This document shows, piece by piece, positions 55,730 through 64,000 of a DNA stretch of 64,000 bases. The stretch comes from Enoplolaimus lenunculus. Taxonomy: Eukaryota > Nematoda > Enoplea > Enoplida > Thoracostomopsidae. The stretch lies in NCBI GenBank assembly GCA_030248215.1, contig JASANG010004053.1, positions 62,001 to 126,000 of the forward strand. Direction: 5' to 3'. The notes beneath the pieces are model-generated. The model was not told the origin of the DNA. It ran no database searches and was given only the letters and a program-made list of their open reading frames with translations. The position numbers and the translations under genes were made by a program. Numbering within the stretch: the stretch's first letter is position 1; every line of letters begins with the position of its first letter.

Positions 55730-55967
55730 TATTGTGCGAGCCAATGAGTTGATTAATCAACTGTGACAGAACGAATTAGTCATTGCTTGTTATTTCTGAG
55801 TTATAATAGTAAACATTAACTCAATCTGCGTTGATTTAATTCTGATTGAGTTTATTAACTCAGAGTGAGTTCAATCGATTCCGCATTCTGGGTTCTGAAC
55901 GAGCTGATTCAGACTCAGCAATTCAGATGATTCTATTAAATTAAAACCAATGCACTGGAATTTACAG
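55730..55967. mobile_element. foldback element, AACTCA family
   Basis: AATGAGTTGATTAATCAACT, TTAACTCAGAGTGAGTTC, ending GCACTGGAATTTACAG. A further part copy follows to about 56027 (TAACTCATTCTGGATTAAAA). Confidence 0.6.
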
Positions 55968-56029
55968 ACGTAATTCAGATTTATTTAACTCATTCTGGAT
56001 TAAAATCAATTCAATGGAATTTATTGAGC

Positions 56030-56480
56030 TTGCTTATTTAACGTACCAATACGGTGAAATTAATCCTTTAATAACGCATATATTTTACCGTTAAAACATC
56101 ATGTGTCATACTTACTTAAACATGGTGCATAATGTTTGTTCGGCAGTTGCATTGCCTTAACCATGCTCAACAACTTTTATTCAGGCACCAATTGTAATTA
56201 ATTTGTATAAATTCGTTAATATTAAATTAACGCTACTTAGAAATTAATTAATGATTGCGAAAATATATTTACGTTACACGGTTTGATTAAGAGTGAACTC
56301 TCGATATTTTCACGCAAACTGAATGCGACAGTGTTATGGTTTGAGGCGTTTTGAGATTCTCAGAAAACTGCAATTTACCAACACCAAATATGAACCGAAA
56401 ACGAAATATTAAATTAACTTAAAAACAATAATAATTCATAAAAGAAACTTACTTAAGTTGTCCATTGTTTTCCAGGATCT
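56030..56480. other. geneless, nothing recognised
   Basis: AT-rich, no supported feature. Confidence 0.4.
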
Positions 56481-56484
56481 GTAG

Positions 56485-56675
56485 TGTTCCTCACACTTAA
56501 GATTAAGGTTTAGGCTTAGGATGAAGCAAGTCTTTCTCTGAACAGAAACCTAAGCATGTTGGCGACGGAAAAAATTTGCCAATGTTGGGTATAAGTAGTG
56601 TTTCAAGGTTTAAACCTAAGCCACGACACCGTATTAAGCATAAGACTAAAACCTAAACCTATTTTAGTGTGGTCT
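56485..56675. mobile_element. pair of opposed TTAGGC-core remnants
   Basis: TTAGGTTTAGGCTTAGG type words at 56500-56522 on the plus strand and CTAAAACCTAAACC type words at 56605-56665 on the other, about 90 bp apart. Confidence 0.35.
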
Positions 56676-56769
56676 TCATGTGGTAAAACGAGGCGCCCTT
56701 AAAAGTGTGATCGGTTGCTGTTTGAGTATGCACAACTTCTCGAATACAAACACGTGATAAGCATTTATT

Positions 56770-57020
56770 TACTGTAAAATTCTTCAGTGAACTGATTTTT
56801 GTTCAGAATGAGTTGAACCAATTTAGTCTAAGTTAAAACTATCAGAACTCAGAATTATAAGTGGTTTCAACCCATTTTGGGTTTAACCAACTCGCCCGCA
56901 ATCAACTCAACTGAGAGTCAGAATAAACTAAACGCAGTCAGTTAATGTTTACTGATATTAACTCAAAAATAACTAACTCCCTAGCTGAACTGATTAATCA
57001 AGTCATTAAAATTTACAGTG
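56770..57020. mobile_element. foldback element, AACTCA family, full length
   Basis: TACTGTAAAATTCTTCAGTG to CATTAAAATTTACAGTG, with interior AGAATGAGTTGAACC, CAACTCAACTGAGAGTC, TTAACTCAAAAATAAC. Confidence 0.7.
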
Positions 57021-57024
57021 CAAG

Positions 57025-57965
57025 TCATTTTTAAACATTTTTCAACGATACTGTTGGAACTAGGAGCCAAATATTTTCAAATCCGTACATCAGTTGGCGG
57101 TATGTTTTCAAATTTAACCAACTGCTCCGTCTCTGCGGATCTCAACGTTTAAACTAAAATAAGGTAAAAATCTGACGAAAAGACTACTAAATTTTGAAGC
57201 CAAATATTTCGTAGTTAGAGAGATGCAACTTGCCTTTTACCACCTAATACCAATTATGCCATACAAACAAAATCCACTTCGCTCGTTCGACAACAAAGCC
57301 TACTTAGTAAATAATTCGCAGAAAAGAATCATTTCTCGTTTTCCAGTATTTCAACTTATTTGTTTAAACCTTCTCTAAGAAAGCAGGAAAAATTCGGCTA
57401 GCGAAACGCTACTATAATGCCATTGTCTTGCGACAAATTACAAAAATGAAAAGAATAACAAACTCCATCTCACCTCTTATTTCGCTTTTTAGCTTTAGAA
57501 CTTGGTTTATACAAGACCGTCTTATACAAAAAAGATTGGTCACAACCGCGTTTAACTTCAATTGCAATCCGATTGCGCAAAAAACGGCAAAGCAAAGCCA
57601 ATTTGTGCTGAATAAATTTTGTTGTCTTCGTGGTTTCAAAGCTTTTAGCCGATTTTGACTTGCCGTTGTATCCCTAGTGACTACAAGTTATGAGTAGAGC
57701 CAATCTGAACAATGTAGAACACAAAAAATAATTGCCAATTTAAATTGCAATTATTGCTAAGAAAAGCTCGTCTCAATGCTTTTTAAGCAGTCCGGCTCAT
57801 GAATTCACGAACATGTCGCGTAACTGGGAAGTTGTCGTGCAAAACATAATTGTAAGTATTTAGAGGTATCTGATATTGCGATGAATAAATTTTGCTGCCA
57901 ATCTAATTTCATAGCTAGCAATTACATTTCGATATTATCGTCATGGCGGCGGGTACAAAATGTCG
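57025..57965. other. geneless
   Basis: Frames on both strands at 57412-57658 overlap each other and have no supporting features. Confidence 0.4.
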
Positions 57966-57971
57966 ATTTCT

Positions 57972-58132
57972 CAGGCTCATAGCCAGAGGGAGGCAGGGAA
58001 TGCTCAGCCCCTCTGGAAAAATTCTGGAACCCCTAGAAAATTTTCAACCTTGCTTGTAATTCATCAAAAACCACTGTATGCCACTTATGGAAATTTGTTA
58101 GCCTTCCTAACAAAGTGAGCTGATGACGACCT
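57972..58132. mobile_element. hAT-like non-autonomous element
   Basis: CAGGCTCATAGCCAGAGG to AAAGTGAGCTGATGACGACC, interior CCCCTAGAAAATTTTCAACC. Confidence 0.55.
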
Positions 58133-58421
58133 TGCGAGTTTTGAGATGTATAAGTCTTGTTGTGATCAGGACAGCGGTGAGGATATTGTGCCAGCCTATC
58201 GATTCTCACACCATGCACCGTGACCAAAGTTCCCTTCAACGTATAAATACGCAAAAGAATAATTATTGTATACCGACAAACACAAAAAAATTAAATTCAT
58301 ACATTGCCGCTATTTACCAGATGTGATATATTCATACAAAAAAGTTGTTGAAAACGCTAGATTTTAATTTAAACGACACTAAGCGGGCTATGAGATTACG
58401 TTGAGCGCTAAGTAAAATACC

Positions 58422-58505
58422 AAGAGTACAACCGGAAGTCTGCCTCCAGCTCCGTCAGAAAATCGACCTCCGGTCCCAGCAGAATTTCTGCCGGCAACAA
58501 TTTTG
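58422..58505 (+). mobile_element. CCGG-word element, start portion
   Basis: GTACAACCGGAAGTCTGCC, CAGCTCCGTCAGAAAATCG, CCTCCGGTCCCAGCAGAATT. Parallel to 49734-49815. Confidence 0.6.
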
Positions 58506-58651
58506 ATAATTAAATATTTTTGTATTGCTTTACATGATATATTTGTATGGTGCGATTAATCTTAACCTTTGGTAAAATTTTGAGGAAAGAATTTGCTAGA
58601 TTTCGTAAAAAAAATAACCGTATTTGTTAAAAGTATAGCGAGTTAAACACC

Positions 58652-58760
58652 GTTTTGACTACCTAATTTTGTCTCACTTTCGGGTTCGCCAAATTTTTTT
58701 CACCTCCGGCTTCGGTTTCGACTCCGCTATTTTTTACCACCGGTGCTCTTGCTGCTCTAA
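58652..58760 (-). mobile_element. CCGG-word element, end portion
   Basis: CTACCTAATTTTGTCTCAC, CACCTCCGGCTTCGG, ACTCCGCTATTTTTTACC follow 1851-2014 in order. Together with 58422 it may be one element of about 340 bp. Confidence 0.5.
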
Positions 58761-58898
58761 TATGCACCCCTGTACAAAACAACTACGGAGAGCAGAAGAA
58801 CTGCAAATGTTATTCCTGATTCTGCCTTTCATAAGCCTGGAAATTAAAGCATTTTAAAACACTTCAGGGATTTGCTCTTCTTAATTTAACCATTGCTG

Positions 58899-59070
58899 CG
58901 GTCCGTGTAAAGATCGGGGCGAAACGTTTTTCTGCACGAGTGCAATAGAGTAAGCTTAAGGTTTAGACTAACTTTTTTGGTTACACTTAGCCTTTAGGCT
59001 AATGTATAAGCTCATTCTTACGCCTATGTTAAAAACTTAGAAATATGCTTATTGCTGCTTACTAGACCGT
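58899..59070 (+). mobile_element. TTAGGC-core element, nearly full length
   Basis: gtgtaaagatcggggcgaaa, gagtgcaatagagtaagctt, CACTTAGCCTTTAGG, TATAAGCTCATTCTTACGCC, AAATATGCTTATTG. Confidence 0.7.
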
Positions 59071-59399
59071 TTTTGCCTTAAAAAATTGCTTGTTCGATAC
59101 AATTGTGATATATAAGTGAAATACAAGTAATAGTTCCGGGCCTACGTTTACCAAACCAGGAAATTAAACTTTTTTCAGCTGTAATTTGTCGCTTTTCATG
59201 CATCAAATAAATTTGTGCATTTATTATTTCTCCTGAGATATAAATTCGTGACAACTTTAGGAAACGCTTTGTACAATTATTCAATCTTAAAAATAATATT
59301 GATCTTAGGATTGCGGTACTTTGAGGGGTAAACATTTTTTCAACAGAGTAAACGTAAGTTTAGACTGTTTTTTGCTTAGAAAAAGGCTTAGATTTTACG

Positions 59400-60345
59400 C
59401 CTCCCAAATTAATCTGGGCCGATCTTATGCAAAAATGGGGGAACCGCCTGAAATCGGACTTTTACGCTTATGTCAGGGTTACCAACATCATAAGCATGGG
59501 TGTTACGCAAAGTAGGTGCAAACTACGACATAGATAAATAGTTTGAATGCTGTTATATTTGCTGAAATAAAATCGTTCGGGTTCTGTGTCGCTATTTTGG
59601 TGAATTGATTATTGCCAGCTTCTGTTCCTTCTTGGCCTGCACGATCCAGACCATTACGCTAATCGCTTAACGGCGTAGATTCAATTAATTACAAACCTAT
59701 ATACTGTATTAATCTTTACCAATTGAACTGACGTCTAATTAATTACTTAGCTAGTAACTATTTTCTAAAAAAAGCAAAAATCCTACTTGATTTTATCTTA
59801 AACTTCTAGTGAGAATTGCTTGGCTTCTAAAACTATTTTATAAAATGCAAAATTTCAGTTTATAACCAACCTAACTTCTAACCAGAATTACTTAGCTACA
59901 AGGTGTTTGGTAAAGGTTGTAAAGAGCAAAATATCCTAAAAACGGATGGTTACTGCTCTTTCTGAATTAATGAAACTCTGTTGCACCGTTTTAAAGTTTC
60001 CAAATTGTTAAAGAAAACTATTAACCGGATGTTTTAAAGTACACGCAACAAATCACACCGACACAGCTTCTGTTATCACTGGAGTGCGCAGCAAACGCTT
60101 ACGAGAAAAATCATTATCGCATAGACTTTGTGACAACATGTACAATTTGGTATGTTTCGGCATCTTTTTAACTAGTAAAGTTGCTAGAAATCATCGCATT
60201 TGGGAGTTGTTTTTGGCCAAAACGCAGTAATGACTTGCTGCAAAATTGTGCAAGTTTACTGGGAATTTGGTATGCCCGGCTGTATTAACCAACTTACGTA
60301 GCATTGGGCCAAATTATATTCTGGACAAAAACGTTTTTGCATATT
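59400..60345. other. geneless, nothing recognised
   Basis: No supported feature apart from a tiny TTAGGC remnant near 59350-59395. Confidence 0.4.
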
Positions 60346-60349
60346 GTAT

Positions 60350-60520
60350 ATAGAAAAGGGCGTCCTCACCGGAGGGCATTGGGTGGCCGTGTCCCGCAAA
60401 ATTCGGCTGCTTCCCTCCAAATGGAGTCTGTCTAAAAGTAAAAAATCTTAAATTGCAATTGTAGGTCCCCAAAATTATTCGGTGACCATCGAAATATAAT
60501 TTTCTGCGAATGCCTCTGTA
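60350..60520 (-). mobile_element. small GC-ended element related to 23743-23890
   Basis: Left GGGCGTCCTCACCGGAGGG. The right part, GGTCCCCAAAATTATTCGG then ATATAATTTTCTGCGAATGC, matches the element at 23.8 kb. Confidence 0.45.
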
Positions 60521-60529
60521 TATAGGGTT

Positions 60530-60870
60530 AAAGTTTGTAAATTTCGAAAAAATTTTAACTTCCTAATTTTGATACATATCCGGTTTGGCTACTTATGGAA
60601 TTTTGAGAAAATAAACTGGCCGAAAGTCAGTGAATTGAGTGACCATAGTTCACGATTCAGTGAAAGAAATGGTAAAATATGCAGCCAACAGAAACAAAAT
60701 AATGTAAACTTAGGTAATGGTTTTCGAGAAAAAATCCACAAACTAAACAGGTTCAAACTTTTTCGGATTAAATTTTTCAATAATTTTTATTTATATATTG
60801 TGGTAATTTTTGTCATATGTCGCGTAAAAACAGGCGTGAACCAAAAATTATAATCGGGTCGAATTTCAAA
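60530..60870. other. geneless
   Basis: A 94-codon plus-strand frame at 60569 is low in complexity and has no support as a gene. Confidence 0.4.
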
Positions 60871-60876
60871 CGGATT

Positions 60877-61073
60877 GGCCAATGTATAGAACAGAGTCAT
60901 AACAGTTGTATAAGCATGCTCCTAAACCTGAACCTAAGCCTAAGACTAAACCTAAGCATAAAGAATGAGTTTGTTCCTAAGCGTAAGCCTAAGCAAAAGA
61001 ATTGTCTAAAGCTTGAAGCTTATTCTATTGCAGTTCCGCAGAAATAGGTTCCGACCCTGATTTTTGCATGGGC
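60877..61073 (-). mobile_element. TTAGGC-core element, full length
   Basis: GGCCAATGTATAGAACAGAG, GTATAAGCATGCTCCTAAAC, CTAAGCCTAAGACTAAACC, AAGCGTAAGCCTAAGC, AATTGTCTAAAGCTT, ttccgaccctgatttttgc. Confidence 0.8.
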
Positions 61074-61369
61074 GAACGAGTTAAAATCGTATTTTTAAAT
61101 TTGACAGACTTTAAACGGTTATACGTATTTGCATAATGCGCAGTTGTTGGATGAAAAACCGGAGAAAGGCACGAGCGTCCAAAGTAAATGCGGTTTTAGT
61201 TCCGTGAATTGCGGTCGATTTCAAACGATTTTGAAATCGTAAAAATCAATATCGTAGAATTTGACAGTACTGTCTTTTATTCACTTTTTTGAATTGCACA
61301 GTTGCCGTCTCAAGCAAATAGGACCCATGAAGTAACTACGGTGGGAGGGATGTTAGACCCATAGGAATT

Positions 61370-61497
61370 TTGCAATAGAGTGAGCTTAATCTTTAAACCA
61401 ATTTTTTGCATAGGCTTAGGCTTTAGCTTAGGTAAGTTCATTCTTACGCTTACGCTCTAAGCTACTATTAAGGCCTGTTCTATATACATTGGGCGGG
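61370..61497 (+). mobile_element. TTAGGC-core element, left end missing
   Basis: GCAATAGAGTGAGCTTAATC, CATAGGCTTAGGCTTTAGC, TTCATTCTTACGCTTACGC, ggcctgttctatatacattg. Confidence 0.7.
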
Positions 61498-61499
61498 AT

Positions 61500-62640
61500 T
61501 TTGTAGCAATTTTTAGTTGGTTACTCAGGAAACCCTCGTCAAAATTGTATAGAACATAAGCCCTCTTCCAAATTTCTTGCAGCGAATGTACCAGATTCAA
61601 TAAAGTTCTACTGTTTGGTTTTCCAAAATAACGCTGCGCTCGACTTCAAACACTACAAAATGTGAATATTTTGACAGTTTTACACAAACACTTCCTCTTT
61701 GTTTATATACCGTTTTCAGTTGCTGGGTTACATGATAAAAATGTTAAAACGGGCCCAGGACTAAGATACTGTACCTTAAGTTTGATCTAAAAATCGCTCA
61801 AACTCAAAGACGTTGCAAATCGTAAATTAAAATCAGACAGTTTTTGTCTTCAATATTCAATTTCTTATCACTGTTGCGTCGCCGAAAAAGTGGTCAGTTG
61901 TGACAAGCGGAAAGCTACTGCATCATTTACTTCGTTGCCAGTCATGGCCCTAATTCTTGTGAAATCATTAAGGGGGAACAATTTTGTGTACACCATAGGA
62001 AATTAACTCTGGAAAAATTACATTTCATTCATACAACCTGGTGTTTCTGAGGCTGAAATAGTTAATTTAAAAATAAGTAACACGTCCGATCTTATTTTGG
62101 GTCCCTTTTAATAAATACGGCACAGCTATCGGCGTACAATTGTTTAAAGTTTTTGACTTCTTATTTAGCTAAAGCATCACTGTATTGCAATTATAAATGA
62201 GCGCAGTTACCTTCAAATGACAGGATCTTAACTTTTAAAACAAACAAAACTCCTCCAAAAAATGCCAGTTATCTTACGTTTAAATCAGACATTATCAAAT
62301 AAGAGATTCCAACAAATATTAAGCTTCTTGTTGACGTGTGTGGCTTTCAGTGTTATGTAAACTTTGGCGAATCTGTACCACTAAAAGATTAATGGTCTTT
62401 TGTCAGTTTTTTGCCAAAAAACTTAAAATCGATTTTGGTAATGTTGAGGAAGTTAAACAACCCACTGACGTATCCAGGTGGGGGTCACTCAGGACACGGC
62501 ACCCGAATATTCATCAAACAACCAAAAATACTATATTAAAATTTCCTAGAAAAATTGCGTTTGGCTCATTGTTAACGAGCTTTGTTCGTTATAATATGTC
62601 ACGCAACCCGCCATGTCAAAAATTTGATTTAGCAACAAAC
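61500..62640. other. geneless
   Basis: The 103-codon frame at 62338 crosses a repeat-like phrase (GACGTATCCAGGTGGGGG) and is not convincing. Confidence 0.4.
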
Positions 62641-62646
62641 AAGGTG

Positions 62647-62996
62647 TAGCCGGGTAATCCGTTTAATTTTCGCAAAAAATCGATATCCGTTTCCGTTATA
62701 GAAATATCACACATTTCTTTTTCTCTTTATGCTCAAAATTAATTCCAATTAAACTGCGTGATTTTTCTTCTTTGCTGATATGCTGCAATTGTTCGATATA
62801 AAATAAAAATGGCGAAATTCAGCAAAAATTTAAAAAATCTTAATGCTTCCGCTGTTTGTTCTTTAAAATTTTTAAATCTTGTCGAATATTTACATGCTTG
62901 AAACAGCTATATATAATTTTATAACAGTTTTTCGTTTTACTTCCGTCATTTTGACCATTGTCCGTCTCGGATATTTTTACTATCCGTTTACACCCT
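62647..62996. mobile_element. CCGG-word family member with CAGGGTG end
   Basis: Left AGCCGGGTAATCCGTTT, right (inverted) CAGGGTGTAAACGGATAG, with CGATATCCGTTTCCG and CCGTCTCGGATATTTT inside. It abuts the foldback element at 63000. Confidence 0.5.
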
Positions 62997-62999
62997 GGC

Positions 63000-63211
63000 T
63001 ACACTGCCAAAAATGGTGAGTCAAATTGACTCTCTCCGACATAGGTTCTACGAAACTACATAAAAAGAGTCAAATTCGATCCCGCAGTGTCAAATTCGAC
63101 CCACTGAGTCGCACGTTTGACTCTGACGGAGTTGAATTTGACACAATTTGCGTAGCCCCGTAGAGCCTATTTCGGATAGAGCCAATTTGACTCACAATTT
63201 TTTGCAGTGTA
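63000..63211. mobile_element. foldback element, GAGTCAAATTTGACTC family, copy 2
   Basis: TACACTGCCAAAAATGGTGA to, inverted, TACACTGCAAAAAATTGTGA, with TA edges. Inverted halves carry GAGTCAAATTGACTCTCTCC and GAGCCAATTTGACTC. Diverged sister of 1069-1273. Confidence 0.75.
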
Positions 63212-64000
63212 CAAAGATTTTACGGCAAGCGTACGAATAGCAAACAAGAGAATTTCCAGCACTGCTTCGTTTTCGTTTTTTCAATTTTGAAGGATACTAT
63301 ACGAATCAACTTGTAAACAGAAAATATCAGAAAACGTTGTTTAATATCCGCCTAAAAGAGTTTGACTCAAAATCATTGGTATATTGCGGATATTGGCAAG
63401 ATTATTAATTCTCATATACCTTTCATGAATTGCAAGCAATGATTTATAAGCTTATTTCTGCCTAAAAACCACCCATTCCTCGTCGCAAATCTCTTGATCT
63501 GCCCCTTGGAAAAATATATATAAAAAATTTAATTTTAGTAAATTATTAAATATGTTTTGAAATTTAAAAATAATCGTTAAACATGATTATCATTCAGCAT
63601 CCGACCCATGTTAATTATATAAGCCTGCCCGTGTGAGATTGGTGAGACTTAAGCTTAGGTTTAGGCTTAGGCTTAGGCTTCTAGTCACTGCATTCACAGC
63701 TTAAAAGCATGTACGCTACTAACTTTTCTGGTTTAAATGGTTGTGAAATGTACTAATAGTCAGCTTTAACGACTTATTTGATATCAATTGGTATTTTTCT
63801 AAAAGGTACGTAACAAATCGAAAGCTGCAATTATCGATAAAATAATGAATAGATTGGCAATTTTGGTGTTGGAATGTGTCTATAAGCCTAGAACTTAAAG
63901 TTATAGAGTAATTGTAGCGAAAAGTTTGCATAGGTATTCGCTTCGAAATTTATGCTGCTTTGAGCGCTAATTTGATTTTTGAGACTTGTTTTGAACACTA
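63212..64000. other. geneless right edge
   Basis: Only a short, nearly pure TTAGG(C/T) run (about 63648-63681, ends absent) is notable. Confidence 0.45.

Noticed and set aside
63640-63685. A telomere or chromosome end
   Set aside because: Only about five hexamers with changes, followed by unique sequence. It is a remnant of the interspersed family.

Overview
The window is eukaryotic, AT-rich and repeat-dense. Its few protein genes are split by introns with T-rich, often TTTTCAG-type acceptors. I think it comes from a nematode or a close ecdysozoan relative. Three things point that way: the acceptor style, two receptors that resemble the FMRFamide-receptor (FRPR) group, and a mobile element whose core is the hexamer TTAGGC, the telomere word of nematodes. 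The hexamers sit in interspersed elements, so this is a hint and not proof, and I cannot name a species.

Layout. From 1501 to 4225 (+) lies a four-exon cysteine-rich gene whose first exon is not visible; one exon carries an antistasin-like cysteine cluster. At 4909-5382 (-), convergent with it, is an intronless gene for a 157-residue secreted-looking protein with nine cysteines. From 5.4 to 13.5 kb there are mostly small inverted-repeat elements. At 13629-20654 (-) is a three-exon class A receptor of about 812 residues (GPCR-1). It has a very long third cytoplasmic loop with a polyglutamine tract. Its 4.3 kb first intron holds about 3 kb of a 38-bp minisatellite, and eleven CCAAT motifs lie upstream of its start. 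From 21.3 to 46.4 kb I see mainly repeats. At 46429-50820 (-) is a paralogous receptor of about 840 residues (GPCR-2) with the same three-exon plan; its loop 3 carries 17 tandem DHxx tetrapeptides. From 50.8 kb to the end there are again only repeats.

Relationships. The receptors share TM4, TM6 and TM7 signatures and the position and phase of intron 2. They also share an Arg where class A receptors have Asn in NPxxY, and a C-terminus (DTIL/DTLL) that fits a class I PDZ ligand. They look like an old local duplication whose cytoplasmic loops were filled independently by low-complexity sequence.

Mobile DNA. No transposase or reverse transcriptase is recognisable; everything seen is short and non-autonomous. 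Families: (a) elements with a TTAGGC-like core, about 25 full or partial copies and at least four kinds of ends; (b) piggyBac-like elements (TTAA sites) enclosing a tRNA-like module and perfect palindromes; (c) Harbinger-like elements with TAA/TTA sites; (d) elements built from CCGG-containing words; (e) two foldback families rich in GAGTCAAATTTGACTC or in AACTCA/TGAGTT; (f) 340-450 bp elements with ends reading TACTGTAGTGACCCG; (g) hAT-like elements, one with an 8-bp target duplication. The two most unusual objects are families (a) and (b).
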